A stretch of DNA of 20,110 bases from positions 1 through 20,110 of the forward strand of contig CAJTNK010000030.1 of the NCBI GenBank assembly GCA_910577885.1. The letters run 5' to 3'. Under the pieces are notes generated by a model that worked only from the letters and a program-made list of their open reading frames with translations, did no database searches and had not been told where the DNA came from. Made by a program: the position numbers and the translations under genes. Positions 12,484 through 19,840 of the stretch are shown here, piece by piece. The first letter of the stretch is position 1, and each line of letters begins with the position of its first letter. Source of the stretch: an uncultured Rikenella sp. (lineage in GTDB: Bacteria; Bacteroidota; Bacteroidia; Bacteroidales; Rikenellaceae).

Positions 12484-14219
12484 CCCGGGGGGTGGAGCGC
12501 GAAGAGGCTCGCGTTTTCCAGCCCTATGCGACCGAAGCTTTTCTGACCACGTTGGGCAACAAGGGGCTCTACAAACGCGCGCTGAAAGACCTGGAGTCGG
12601 TAGAGCGCATCGAGTTGAGCCCCTGCGGCGAGGGCGAGGACGGCGGCAGCGGGATACGGGTCGCATGGGAGGAGGTGGCGGTTTCGTTGTCGGCCGACAT
12701 CGCCCGAAGCCGGTGCAGCTGCCCTTCGCGAACCGTCTGCAAACACATCCTGATGGGGATTTTGGCCGCCGCCGAGTATGCCTCCGTCGCAGCTGAAGAG
12801 AAAGGAGAAAACCCGGAACCGGCGGCCGAAGAGCCGTGGAGCGAATTGAAGCAGCTCGACCTCGCCGCGCTGCGCAAAGAGGCCGGTAAGAAGGAGTTCG
12901 ACCAGGCCGTCCGGATGTACCAGGCGGGGTGGGTGGCCGAGCTGAAGGAGGGCGAGATGTTGGAAGCGACGCTGACCGTCGAACCGATCACCGTTTGGTT
13001 TCCGCGGCGGCAGAGCCTCTCGCGAGCCGTCTGCAAGTGCGGCGCCACGGGGCGGCTGTGCCGGCACAAAGTGATCGCTCTGCTCTCCTACCTCAACGGC
13101 CGGGAAGACCCGATCAGCCTGGTCGAAGAGACGGAGGAGCTGCCGGTGCTCGACGACCGGACGGTGGAGCTGCTCACGACCGCCGACCGGTATGTGGTCC
13201 AGGTGTTGAGCAGCGGCCTGGTCCACTGCGACGAGACCCAGGCCGAAGTGGCTTTCTACTACTCGATCCACCTGGATCGCTGCAGGATCGGCAACCTGGC
13301 CCGCCTGTTCCGGTCGCTCGCCACCGACATCGAAAACCGACTGGCCAAGCACACCGATTTCAACCGGATCTCGACCCTCGCGACCCTCGCACGGCTGCAC
13401 ACCACCCTGCGTCTGATCCTGAGCAACCGGGAGGACGGCCACCGATTGGATCGGTTGATCGAGCCTCCTCGTTCCGCGTACTACCCCGTACCGTACGGCA
13501 CCTTCACGGCACTGGGCGCCTCGCCGTGGCAGACCCGCTCCGGGTATTTCGGCATCACGGCCTACTTCTTCTACCACGAGCGACAGACCGTCTGCACCTA
13601 TACGGCCACCCTGCCCGACTACTACGCCTCGACCGAGTCCCGGGCCACCTTGTCGGGCCTCAGATCGATGTATCACGAGACGATGCTGTGGAACGACACC
13701 GCCTCGCTGGCCATCTTGTCGGGCTCCGGGTTCCGGCTGCAGAACTTCCGGATGAACCACCTGCATCGGCTGTCGTCCTCGTCGCAAACCCGGTGCGAGC
13801 TGAGCGGTCGGGTCGAAGAGGCGCGGATAGCGGCTTTGTCGCTTCCCGCGCCGAGCGAAACGATGGGCGACGGCGAGCCGGCGTACGACTATTTTCAGAA
13901 AAAACAACCGCCGAAGTTAACCGCGATACGGGTCGACAGGCCATTCGGCGTCACATTCGACGAGACGGCTCAGACGTTGACCCTCACACTCGAAAACGCG
14001 GAACAAGAGGAGCTGTTCGAGGCAGTCTTGCCCTACGGGGAGATGAGTCGGGAGGCGATCCGGTATCTCGAGAGCCGCAGCCGATCGAACTGCGACCGGG
14101 AGGCGTGCTACGTGGTGTGCACCGTCGGGAAAGGCCCTCTGACGCTGACGCCGGTTTCGCTGATCGACGAAACGGGAGTCGTGAACTTCTTTTTCCCTGC
14201 CAAATCGGAAAAAGACTAA
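12459..14219 (+). CDS. SWIM zinc-finger protein with two CxC-CxH motifs (YehQ-like)
   Basis: 586 residues. The first SWIM motif has C86, C88, C94 and H96 (CSCPSRTVCKH). The second, about 105 residues later, has C192, C194, C201 and H203 (CKCGATGRLCRH). SWIM fingers bind zinc and are used for DNA or protein contact (established). A Glu/Ala/Pro-rich linker around 108-127 separates the two halves. The C-terminal 380 residues have no domain I recognise. It corresponds in order and type to E. coli yehQ beside yehP. The start at ATG 12459 overlaps the VWA gene by 25 nt; a later start cannot be excluded because no clear ribosome site is visible. It is probably a nucleic-acid or partner-binding component of the MoxR-VWA machine. 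Confidence 0.85.
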   Translation: MDRKYHIVARGVEREEARVFQPYATEAFLTTLGNKGLYKRALKDLESVERIELSPCGEGEDGGSGIRVAWEEVAVSLSADIARSRCSCPSRTVCKHILMGILAAAEYASVAAEEKGENPEPAAEEPWSELKQLDLAALRKEAGKKEFDQAVRMYQAGWVAELKEGEMLEATLTVEPITVWFPRRQSLSRAVCKCGATGRLCRHKVIALLSYLNGREDPISLVEETEELPVLDDRTVELLTTADRYVVQVLSSGLVHCDETQAEVAFYYSIHLDRCRIGNLARLFRSLATDIENRLAKHTDFNRISTLATLARLHTTLRLILSNREDGHRLDRLIEPPRSAYYPVPYGTFTALGASPWQTRSGYFGITAYFFYHERQTVCTYTATLPDYYASTESRATLSGLRSMYHETMLWNDTASLAILSGSGFRLQNFRMNHLHRLSSSSQTRCELSGRVEEARIAALSLPAPSETMGDGEPAYDYFQKKQPPKLTAIRVDRPFGVTFDETAQTLTLTLENAEQEELFEAVLPYGEMSREAIRYLESRSRSNCDREACYVVCTVGKGPLTLTPVSLIDETGVVNFFFPAKSEKD

Positions 14220-14242
14220 CGCCCCCCAAAACAAAGAATAGA

Positions 14243-14530
14243 ATGATCCTCGAATACGTGTTCCGAGAATTGGAATTGCTGCTGGCCGACCTGGCCTTCA
14301 ACGGTTTGCAGCACGTGCAACCGGGCGTTGCGGAGCAGCTGGAGCAGCTCAAACGGCAGTTGACCGAGCTCAATATGTCCGAAGGCCGGGAGCGGATCGA
14401 CCGGTTGACCGCCGCCCTGCAGTCCGGCGAGACGGACCGGATGGCCGACGAGTTTTGCGCCCTGGTGTTTTACCAAACCCATCTCCTGGCCGACCTGACG
14501 CCAAGCGGCTCCGACCCGATTTTCGATTAA
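14243..14530 (+). CDS. Small 95-residue helical protein, last gene of the operon
   Basis: I do not recognise this protein. It starts at ATG 14243, 23 nt after the SWIM gene stop, with an A-rich leader (ACAAAGAATAGA). The sequence is strongly helical and acidic: MILEYVFRELELLLADLAF, a Gln/Leu-rich segment EQLEQLKRQLTELN at 31-44 that could form a short coiled coil, and a C-terminal YQTHLLADL near 78-86. It has no Cys pair, signal peptide or membrane segment. Codon use resembles that of the preceding genes. Position and spacing say it belongs to the MoxR/VWA/SWIM operon, perhaps as a small adaptor or inhibitor (inference). It is 28 nt upstream of the AraC-family gene. Confidence 0.7.
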   Translation: MILEYVFRELELLLADLAFNGLQHVQPGVAEQLEQLKRQLTELNMSEGRERIDRLTAALQSGETDRMADEFCALVFYQTHLLADLTPSGSDPIFD

Positions 14531-14535
14531 CTTTG
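14528..14535 (+). promoter_or_regulatory. Possible -7 element before the AraC-family gene
   Basis: TAACTTTG fits the Bacteroidota -7 consensus TAnnTTTG and overlaps the stop of the small ORF, 23 nt before the AraC-family start. No TTTG lies at the proper distance upstream, so the promoter is only half supported. Confidence 0.35.
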
Positions 14536-14558
14536 CAGGACCCAAACCAGCATGAGCC

Positions 14559-15395
14559 ATGAATGACCCGACGAAATCGATCCAACCGATTTTCAACTAC
14601 AACAACGTCTTTTTCAGCTTTTTCTATGACGACGCGGGGAGTTGCGTCCACCGCTCGCGCGAGTACGCGCTGAACTACGTCTACTCGGGCGAGATGGTGC
14701 TCGACAACGGCTCCGAAGAGATCCGGATCGGGAAAGGCGAATGCGTCTTCATCCCGCGCGACCACCACCTGACCCTCTACAAGAAGAGTTGCGACGGCGA
14801 ACGGTACTGCGGTATTTTTCTGATGTTCACCCGTTCGTTTCTGCGCGAGATGTACGGTCGGTTCGGGCGGGATCGGCGCATTGCGGCCTCGACCCCGAAG
14901 CTCGATCCTCGGGCGATCAAACTGCCCCGGACGGCCGAACTCACCAGTCTGTTTGCCTCGATGACCCCTTATTTCGACCCGGAGGTCCAGCCGCAGGGCG
15001 ACTTCATGCAGCTCAAGATGCAGGAGGGTCTGCTGGCCCTGCTCCACATCGACGATCGGTTCGCGCCGACGCTCTTCGACTTCAACGAACCGTGGAAGAT
15101 CGACATCCTGGAGTTCCTGAACGAGAACTACATGTACGAGTTCACGCTGGCCGAAATGGCCCACTACACGGGTCGGAGCCCGGCCACTTTCAAGCGGGAC
15201 TTCAAGAAGATCAGCGACCTCACGCCCGAGAAATGGTTGATCCGCAAGCGGCTCGAAGTGGCCTATGAGAAGCTCCGGGAGGGGGGGCGGAAGATCGTGG
15301 AGGTGTATGCCGAGGTGGGTTTCAAGAACCCGTCCCACTTCTCGACCGCCTTCAAGAAGCAGTACGGGATTCCGCCCACGGCGCTCTTGGCCTGA
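14559..15395 (+). CDS. AraC-family transcriptional regulator
   Basis: 278 residues. The N-terminal part (about 1-110) looks like a cupin-type effector-binding domain, with the segment IRIGKGECVFIPRDHHLTL at 56-74. The C-terminal part holds the two helix-turn-helix units of AraC regulators: FTLAEMAHYTGRSPATFKRDF (195-215) and KIVEVYAEVGFKNPSHFSTAFKKQYG (245-270). The second carries the family signature around GFKNPSHFSTAFKKQYG. It is 28 nt after the last operon gene, so it may be co-transcribed. It faces the convergent flavodoxin/CMD-cupin/hydrolase set, and such sets often lie beside an AraC gene in Bacteroidales, so that set is the more likely target (inference). Confidence 0.92.
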   Translation: MNDPTKSIQPIFNYNNVFFSFFYDDAGSCVHRSREYALNYVYSGEMVLDNGSEEIRIGKGECVFIPRDHHLTLYKKSCDGERYCGIFLMFTRSFLREMYGRFGRDRRIAASTPKLDPRAIKLPRTAELTSLFASMTPYFDPEVQPQGDFMQLKMQEGLLALLHIDDRFAPTLFDFNEPWKIDILEFLNENYMYEFTLAEMAHYTGRSPATFKRDFKKISDLTPEKWLIRKRLEVAYEKLREGGRKIVEVYAEVGFKNPSHFSTAFKKQYGIPPTALLA

Positions 15396-15433
15396 CCGGG
15401 ACCGAGTCGGAGCGAGGCGCAACACCAAGGAGA

Positions 15434-15481
15434 GGGGGGTATCGTTCTCTTTTTCAACGAAAAAAGAGAACGATGCCCCCC
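15434..15481. terminator. Bidirectional terminator between convergent genes
   Basis: Left arm GGGGGGTATCGTTCTC followed by TTTTT (15434-15454), 6-nt loop, right arm AAAAAGAGAACGATGCCCCCC (15461-15481). The stem is 21 bp with a single T-G position. It lies between the AraC-family stop (+) and the flavodoxin stop (-). The A/T part of the stem gives no separate U-tract, but placement and strength support a two-way terminator. Confidence 0.75.
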
Positions 15482-15510
15482 GAGCACTTAGACGACCTCC
15501 CCGTGCTTAT

Positions 15511-16011
15511 TTACCGGCCGTTCATGAGCCTGCCCGACTGCCAGTCGAGCGACGGATAACTCCTCTTCAACTCCGCCACACTGTTCGCGATCGAACTGCT
15601 GCCGGAGGTGGCGAAAGGGATGACGGTTTTCCCCTTCAGCTCCGGATGGCTCTCGACGAAGGTATTGACGATCCGCGGCGCGAGGTCCCACCAGATCGGG
15701 TAACCGAGGTAAACAGTATCGTACGGCGAGAGGTCGACCGTCAGCTCCCGGCGGATCGCCGGCCGGGCGTTCGGGTCGTTCATCTCCACGGAGCTGCGCG
15801 AACGGGCGTTGCGCCAGTCCAGATCCGCCGCCGTGTAGGCCCGCTCCGGCTCGATCCGGTACAGATCGGCTCCCGTCTCGCGGGCAATCCGTTGTGCGGC
15901 ACGGGCCGTGGTGCCCGTCGCCGAAAAGTAGACGACCAAAGACTTTGCACTGCTTGAAGAATAAGACGTCATGGCTAAAAGAGCTGTCAAAAGATACAGA
16001 ATCGGTTTCAT
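15511..16011 (-). CDS. Exported flavodoxin-fold protein
   Basis: 166 residues. An N-terminal signal peptide or lipoprotein-like segment (MKPILYLLTALLAMTSYSSS) precedes a flavodoxin fold starting at SLVVYFSATGTTARAAQ. The FMN phosphate loop is S30-A-T-G-T-T35. YLGYPIWWDLAP (101-112) and IPFATSGSSS (131-140) are the other FMN-contact loops of this family of small NAD(P)H-quinone-type flavodoxins. It probably carries out FMN-dependent electron transfer in the periplasm or at the outer face of the inner membrane. The start ATG (16011) directly abuts the stop of the upstream gene (TAA then ATG), so the two are translationally coupled. Confidence 0.88.
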   Translation of the reverse strand: MKPILYLLTALLAMTSYSSSSAKSLVVYFSATGTTARAAQRIARETGADLYRIEPERAYTAADLDWRNARSRSSVEMNDPNARPAIRRELTVDLSPYDTVYLGYPIWWDLAPRIVNTFVESHPELKGKTVIPFATSGSSSIANSVAELKRSYPSLDWQSGRLMNGR

Positions 16012-16845
16012 TTACTTCGTTTTCGGTTCCAATTTGTCGTACGCTTGGTCGGTGACCGGTTCGAGCCACTCGGTAGAGGCGTTCTCGCCCGGAATCTCGA
16101 CAGCCAGGTGTGCAAACCAGCTGTCGGCCGCCGCACCGTGCCAGTGTTTCACCCCTGCCGGAATGTGGATCACCGTACCGGGCAGAATCTCCCGGGCCGG
16201 TTCGCCCTCTTCCTGATACCAGCCGCGACCGGCTACGCCGATAAGCATCTGACCGCCGCCTTCCGTAGCCCGGTGGATGTGCCAGTTATTGCGACAGCCG
16301 GGTTCGAAAGTCACGTTGGCGATGGAAATTTGTTCCGACGAGATGCGGGCCAGGTAGCTGTTTCCGGTGAAATACTTGGCGTAAGCCGTATTCGGCTCAC
16401 CGATGGGGAAGATCATTTCGCGCTGGAAGGCCGCTCGGGCATCCTCGCCGGTCGTCTCCTCGGCCCACACCTCTTTGGCGAGACGGAATGCCGCCCAAGC
16501 CTTCGGCCAGCCTGCGTAAAACCCTACATGGGTGATGATTTCGGCGATTTCGGTGCGGGTAATGCCGTTTTTCTTCGCCTCCTGAAGATGGAATCCCAGC
16601 GAACTGTCGGTGATGCCCTGGCTGATGAGCGAGGTAATCGTTACCAGACTGCGGTCGCGGAGCCCCAGTTTATCGGTGCGACTCCACACCTCGCCGAAAA
16701 GGATGTCGTCGTTGAGCTCCGCGAACTTCGGAGCAAACTCGCCCAACCGGTCGCGTCCGGCCGTCTGTACTATTTTTTCCTGTGCCATAACATTCAAGGT
16801 CAGAATACTGAATATGACGATTAAAAAGATTCGGGGCATAACCAT
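16012..16845 (-). CDS. Exported carboxymuconolactone decarboxylase-cupin fusion
   Basis: 277 residues with a signal peptide (MPRIFLIVIFSILTLNVMA; the second Met, M3, is an equally likely start). Residues 25-130 form a CMD/AhpD-like domain with HLQEAKKNGITRTEIAEII and HVGFYAGWPKAW, but no CxxC pair, so AhpD-type disulfide peroxidase chemistry is not expected. Residues 165-270 form a cupin with the metal-site motif NWHIH (187-191) and the second cupin motif PAGVKHWHGA (229-238). Its role is unknown; CMD-cupin fusions occur with flavodoxins and alpha/beta hydrolases in Bacteroidales and suggest handling of a small reactive compound. It is the middle gene of the minus-strand set, 6 nt after the hydrolase stop. 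Confidence 0.9.
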   Translation of the reverse strand: MVMPRIFLIVIFSILTLNVMAQEKIVQTAGRDRLGEFAPKFAELNDDILFGEVWSRTDKLGLRDRSLVTITSLISQGITDSSLGFHLQEAKKNGITRTEIAEIITHVGFYAGWPKAWAAFRLAKEVWAEETTGEDARAAFQREMIFPIGEPNTAYAKYFTGNSYLARISSEQISIANVTFEPGCRNNWHIHRATEGGGQMLIGVAGRGWYQEEGEPAREILPGTVIHIPAGVKHWHGAAADSWFAHLAVEIPGENASTEWLEPVTDQAYDKLEPKTK

Positions 16846-16851
16846 TCGTTG

Positions 16852-17922
16852 CTATAAGTACTTCTGAAAGAAAGCCTCCAACCGGTCGAACGGAATGGCA
16901 TTCGGGTTGTCATACAGGTCGGTGTGGTTGGCGCCGGGGATGATGAGCAGCTGTTTGTTGTCGCCCGTCAATTTCTTGAAAGCCGCCTCACCCATGTAGC
17001 GCGAATGGGCTTTCTCACCGTGAAGCACCAGCACCGCACTCCGGATCTCTTCGGCATAGGCCAGGATAGGCGCATTCAGAAAAGCCAGCGTCGAGGTCCG
17101 GTTCCATCCCTCGTTGGAGTTGAGCGAACGCCGGTGGTACCCGCGCGGAGTCTTGTAATAGGCATAATAGTCCTTGACGAACTGCGGCGCATCGTCCGGC
17201 AGCGGGTCGACGACGCCGCCCGCCCGGGCATACGTACCGTTGCGGTAGTCCTCCGTCCGTTGCTCGTTCAACCGACGGCGCATCTCATACCGCGCCTCGG
17301 CATTGTCCGAAGCGTCGAAATAGCCGCTGGCCGTACAGCGACTAATGTCGTACATCGTCGAAGCCACCGTAGCCTTGATACGCGTGTCGTTGGCGGCGGC
17401 GTTCAGCGCGAAACCGCCCCAACCGCAGATCCCCAGGATCCCGATCCGCTCGGGGTCGACACCCTCCAGCGTAGTCAGGAAGTCGACCGCCGCGCTGAAA
17501 TCCTCCGTGCTGATGTCGGGCGAAGCCACATAGCGCGGTTCGCCGCCGCTCTCGCCGGTGAACGAGGGGTCGAAAGCCAGGGTCACAAAACCCCGTTCGG
17601 CCAGCGTCTGGGCATACAGCCCGGAGGCCTGCTCCTTCACGGCCCCGAACGGTCCACTGACGGCGATGGCGGGCAGTTGGCCGGCAATCCCCTTCGGCAC
17701 ATACAAATCGGCAGCCAACACTATCCCATAACGGTTCCTGAAAGTCACTTTCCGGTGCTCCACCCGGTCGCTCTGCGGGAAAGTCTTGTCCCACGCGGTC
17801 GTCAAATCCAAATTCTCCATAACTCGGTTCTTTTTGTTGTTTGTCTTGTTCTTCGCAGAACCGGCCGATACCAAAAGCGCCCCGGCCAGTAAACAAAAAA
17901 TCGCTCGCGTTCCTAACTTCAT
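16852..17922 (-). CDS. Exported alpha/beta hydrolase-like protein with Trp in the nucleophile elbow
   Basis: 356 residues, with a signal peptide at the N-terminus (MKLGTRAIFCLLAGALLVSA) followed by a basic Lys/Asn-rich stretch. The alpha/beta hydrolase fold covers about 60-356: GQLPAIAVSGPFGAVKEQ (81-98), AFDPSFTGESGGEP (116-129), the nucleophile elbow GICGWGG (164-170), VLVLHGEKAHSRYM near 297-310 and the His loop ANHTDLYD (H333). The elbow lacks the usual Ser: in related YcjY-like proteins it reads GICASGG or GICGSGG, and W168 replaces that Ser here. C166 is the only nucleophile-like residue in the loop. It is the first gene of the minus-strand set. No clear TAnnTTTG promoter is visible upstream. 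Confidence 0.88.
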   Translation of the reverse strand: MKLGTRAIFCLLAGALLVSAGSAKNKTNNKKNRVMENLDLTTAWDKTFPQSDRVEHRKVTFRNRYGIVLAADLYVPKGIAGQLPAIAVSGPFGAVKEQASGLYAQTLAERGFVTLAFDPSFTGESGGEPRYVASPDISTEDFSAAVDFLTTLEGVDPERIGILGICGWGGFALNAAANDTRIKATVASTMYDISRCTASGYFDASDNAEARYEMRRRLNEQRTEDYRNGTYARAGGVVDPLPDDAPQFVKDYYAYYKTPRGYHRRSLNSNEGWNRTSTLAFLNAPILAYAEEIRSAVLVLHGEKAHSRYMGEAAFKKLTGDNKQLLIIPGANHTDLYDNPNAIPFDRLEAFFQKYL

Positions 17923-17971
17923 ATCGTTTTCCCATTTATTTGATCGTTTTATTTCTATCTCTTTTCGTTGA

Positions 17972-18013
17972 ACGGGCCGGAACTGCCGCTTTTTGGAAAA
18001 AGCGGCACCAAAA
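17972..18013. repeat. Dispersed hairpin repeat, copy 2 (inverted)
   Basis: GCCGCTTTTT (17985-17994), GG, AAAAAGCGGC (17997-18006), followed by ACCAAAAAC. The reverse complement matches the copy at 66-110, including TTTTTGGT on one side and AGTTCCGGCCCG on the other. Confidence 0.7.
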
Positions 18014-18064
18014 ACTTTTGAGACAGCATACGCTACGCCTTAGGCTCCGCAGTCCTCAGGGTAT

Positions 18065-18136
18065 GGGTGGGGCTTTCTCGGTGCGGCGCATAAGGCGCAT
18101 ATTACCTCAGTGCGCCGACACCGGAAAACCCCACCC
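18065..18136. repeat. Large imperfect palindrome
   Basis: GGGTGGGGCTTTCTCGGTG continuing to GGCGCA at 18090 pairs with TGCGCC (18111) through CACCG and AAAACCCCACCC at 18136. The arms are about 26 nt with a few bulges, around a 20-nt centre. There is no T-tract. Function unknown. Confidence 0.6.
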
Positions 18137-18287
18137 AAACACAGGCTGACACGGCCAAAGCATCCCAACGGGATGCGTTCGAAAGTCTTTTTGGTTCTTT
18201 TTCTTCAGAAAAAGAACAGTACCCTCCAGCACAATGAACAGATACAGAATAAAACGATCGATTCATTCGAAGACAAAGGTAAAACGA

Positions 18288-18317
18288 GAGCCCCACAGCA
18301 AAATTGCTGTGAGGCTC
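18288..18317 (-). terminator. Terminator of the prmA-GNAT unit
   Basis: On the minus strand, GAGCCTCACAGCAA, TT, TTGCTGTGGGGCTC: 14-nt arms with one mismatch and a 2-nt loop, followed by TCGTTTTACC. It lies 48 nt past the GNAT stop. The U-tract is short, so efficiency is uncertain. Confidence 0.65.
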
Positions 18318-18365
18318 AAAGTTGATTTCCCAGAAGATCACTTTAGAGGAAGAAGGGGATCGGTT

Positions 18366-18896
18366 TCAGGCAAAAAGTTGAAGGAATAGGGCGTCTTCGT
18401 AGGTTCCGTCGAGGCGCCGGATCCAGCGTCGTCGGAGCGCCTGGCCCGTGAATCCGGCCCGGGCAAAGAGACGCAGACTCGCTGCGTTGGAGAGCGGAAT
18501 ATCGGCCCACAACTGCCTCATGTCCAAGCGACGGAAAGCGTATTCGGCGAGAAGCCTCAAGGCCGCCGTCGCATATCCCCTGCCCCGCCATTCGGGTTCG
18601 TAGATCAGGATACCGACACCGGCACGCCGATTGAGCGGGTCGAAAGCGAAGAGGTCGACGCAGCCGATCGCCCGGCACGCTTCCCCCGCGAGCGGTTCGA
18701 TCATGAGCCGCACCTGACGCGCCTGATAAATGTCCTCGGCGGCCTGCGCCACGAACTCCGCCAAGGCCGCCCGCGAAAAAGGCCGTGTCGTGTCGCCCAG
18801 CGTCCACAGCGACGTGTCGTTTTCCCAACGACACATCGCCTCACAGTCCTCCGGCTCCATGGCCCGCAACCGAATGCGATCGTCCTGCAACAACAT
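18366..18896 (-). CDS. GNAT-family N-acetyltransferase (RimJ/RimL type)
   Basis: 176 residues from the internal ATG at 18896, transferring an acetyl group from acetyl-CoA to an unknown amine. The N-terminus MLLQDDRIRLRAMEPED is where family members normally start. The acetyl-CoA pyrophosphate loop is RGRGYA (104-109) within EPEWRGRGYATAALRLL, and the C-terminal strand-helix SNAASLRLFARAGF (136-149) is typical. RWENDTSLW (23-31) is a pattern common in Bacteroidales members. An upstream ATG at 18941 would add 15 residues and overlap prmA by 31 nt; the added residues do not resemble the family, so the shorter form is preferred. It sits 14 nt after prmA and is probably co-transcribed. Confidence 0.9.
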   Translation of the reverse strand: MLLQDDRIRLRAMEPEDCEAMCRWENDTSLWTLGDTTRPFSRAALAEFVAQAAEDIYQARQVRLMIEPLAGEACRAIGCVDLFAFDPLNRRAGVGILIYEPEWRGRGYATAALRLLAEYAFRRLDMRQLWADIPLSNAASLRLFARAGFTGQALRRRWIRRLDGTYEDALFLQLFA

Positions 18897-18910
18897 ACCG
18901 GTCAACGGGG

Positions 18911-19774
18911 TCACTGTTTTTGGAACGTAATCTGAGCCCATCCGTCTCGGGTATTGGCAGCCGTCTGCTCGAGGCCGAACTTGCGGGCGTGTCCGACCAC
19001 CGTATCCACATCCAGCTCCAAAATGCCGCTCACCAGCAGCAAACCGCCCGGCCGTAACCCCGCCGCATACCGTTCCATATCGGTCAACAGGATATTCCGA
19101 TTGATATTGGCCAGGATATAGTCGTACACCTTCCCGGCGATCGCCGCCACATCGCCGAGCACCGGGCAGACCACCGTCTCCACGCCATTAGTTTGTACGT
19201 TTTCGAGGCAATTTTCATAGGCCCACTCGTCGATATCCACGGCATCGACCACCACCGCGCCGCGCTGAGCCGCCAGGATCGAGAGAATCCCCGTCCCGCT
19301 CCCCATGTCGAGCACCGACGCTCCTCCGAAGTCCATGGCCAGCATCTGTTCCGCCATCAGGTGAGTCGTCGCATGATGGCCCGTGCCGAACGACATCTTG
19401 GGCATGATGACAATTTCGTGCCGTGCCCCGCCCTCCCGCGAGGCATGGAACGGCGCACGGATATAGCACTCGCCGTGGCGAATATCGATCGGCTCGAAAT
19501 GCGACTCCCACTCGGCATTCCAGTTCTGCTGTTCGATCTCCTGCCGCTCGTAGGAATACCCCTCCGTGTACAGAAAATTCCGGATACGATCATACGTATC
19601 CTCTTCCGCCTCGACCGTCCCCGGAATATACCCCTTCACACTCCCCGCCCCCGGCATGAACCCGTCGGGCAGGTAGTCCGAAAAGCTCTCGAACCCCAAC
19701 TCCGCCAGCTCGGCCACCACAATCTCGCTCGCCTCCGGACCCGCCACCTGAATGTTGTATTCTATGTAATTCAT
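18911..19774 (-). CDS. prmA: Ribosomal protein L11 methyltransferase
   Basis: 287 residues. It methylates ribosomal protein L11 in the cytosol using S-adenosylmethionine. The SAM-binding motif is VLDMGSGTGIL (154-164), with the acidic loop VDAVDIDEWA (176-185) and the family motif FGTGHHATTHLM (129-140). ILANINRNIL (220-229) stands at the usual motif IV position. The N-terminal substrate-binding domain starts MNYIEYNI, normal for Bacteroidales PrmA, so ATG 19774 is chosen over an in-frame ATG 45 codons upstream. That extension is Arg/Lys/Asn-rich and would run into the 3' flank of the neighbouring gene. It precedes the GNAT gene by 14 nt. Confidence 0.95.
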   Translation of the reverse strand: MNYIEYNIQVAGPEASEIVVAELAELGFESFSDYLPDGFMPGAGSVKGYIPGTVEAEEDTYDRIRNFLYTEGYSYERQEIEQQNWNAEWESHFEPIDIRHGECYIRAPFHASREGGARHEIVIMPKMSFGTGHHATTHLMAEQMLAMDFGGASVLDMGSGTGILSILAAQRGAVVVDAVDIDEWAYENCLENVQTNGVETVVCPVLGDVAAIAGKVYDYILANINRNILLTDMERYAAGLRPGGLLLVSGILELDVDTVVGHARKFGLEQTAANTRDGWAQITFQKQ

Positions 19775-19840
19775 CTTCTTATTGATTTTATTTTCATATT
19801 TTTTTCGCAGGTTTTTGCTCCGCCGTCCAGTCCGGTTCCG

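Larger units (their letters stand above)
17923..18365. other. Intergenic region between divergently placed gene ends, repeat-rich
   Basis: No gene is supported in these 443 bases. They hold, in order, a T-rich leader for the hydrolase gene, the inverted hairpin repeat copy at 17972-18013, a large imperfect palindrome (18065-18136), a short hairpin GCATCCC-AAC-GGGATGC near 18162, a hairpin GTTCTTTTTCT-TC-AGAAAAAGAAC near 18193, and a terminator for the GNAT gene (18288-18317). Confidence 0.65.
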
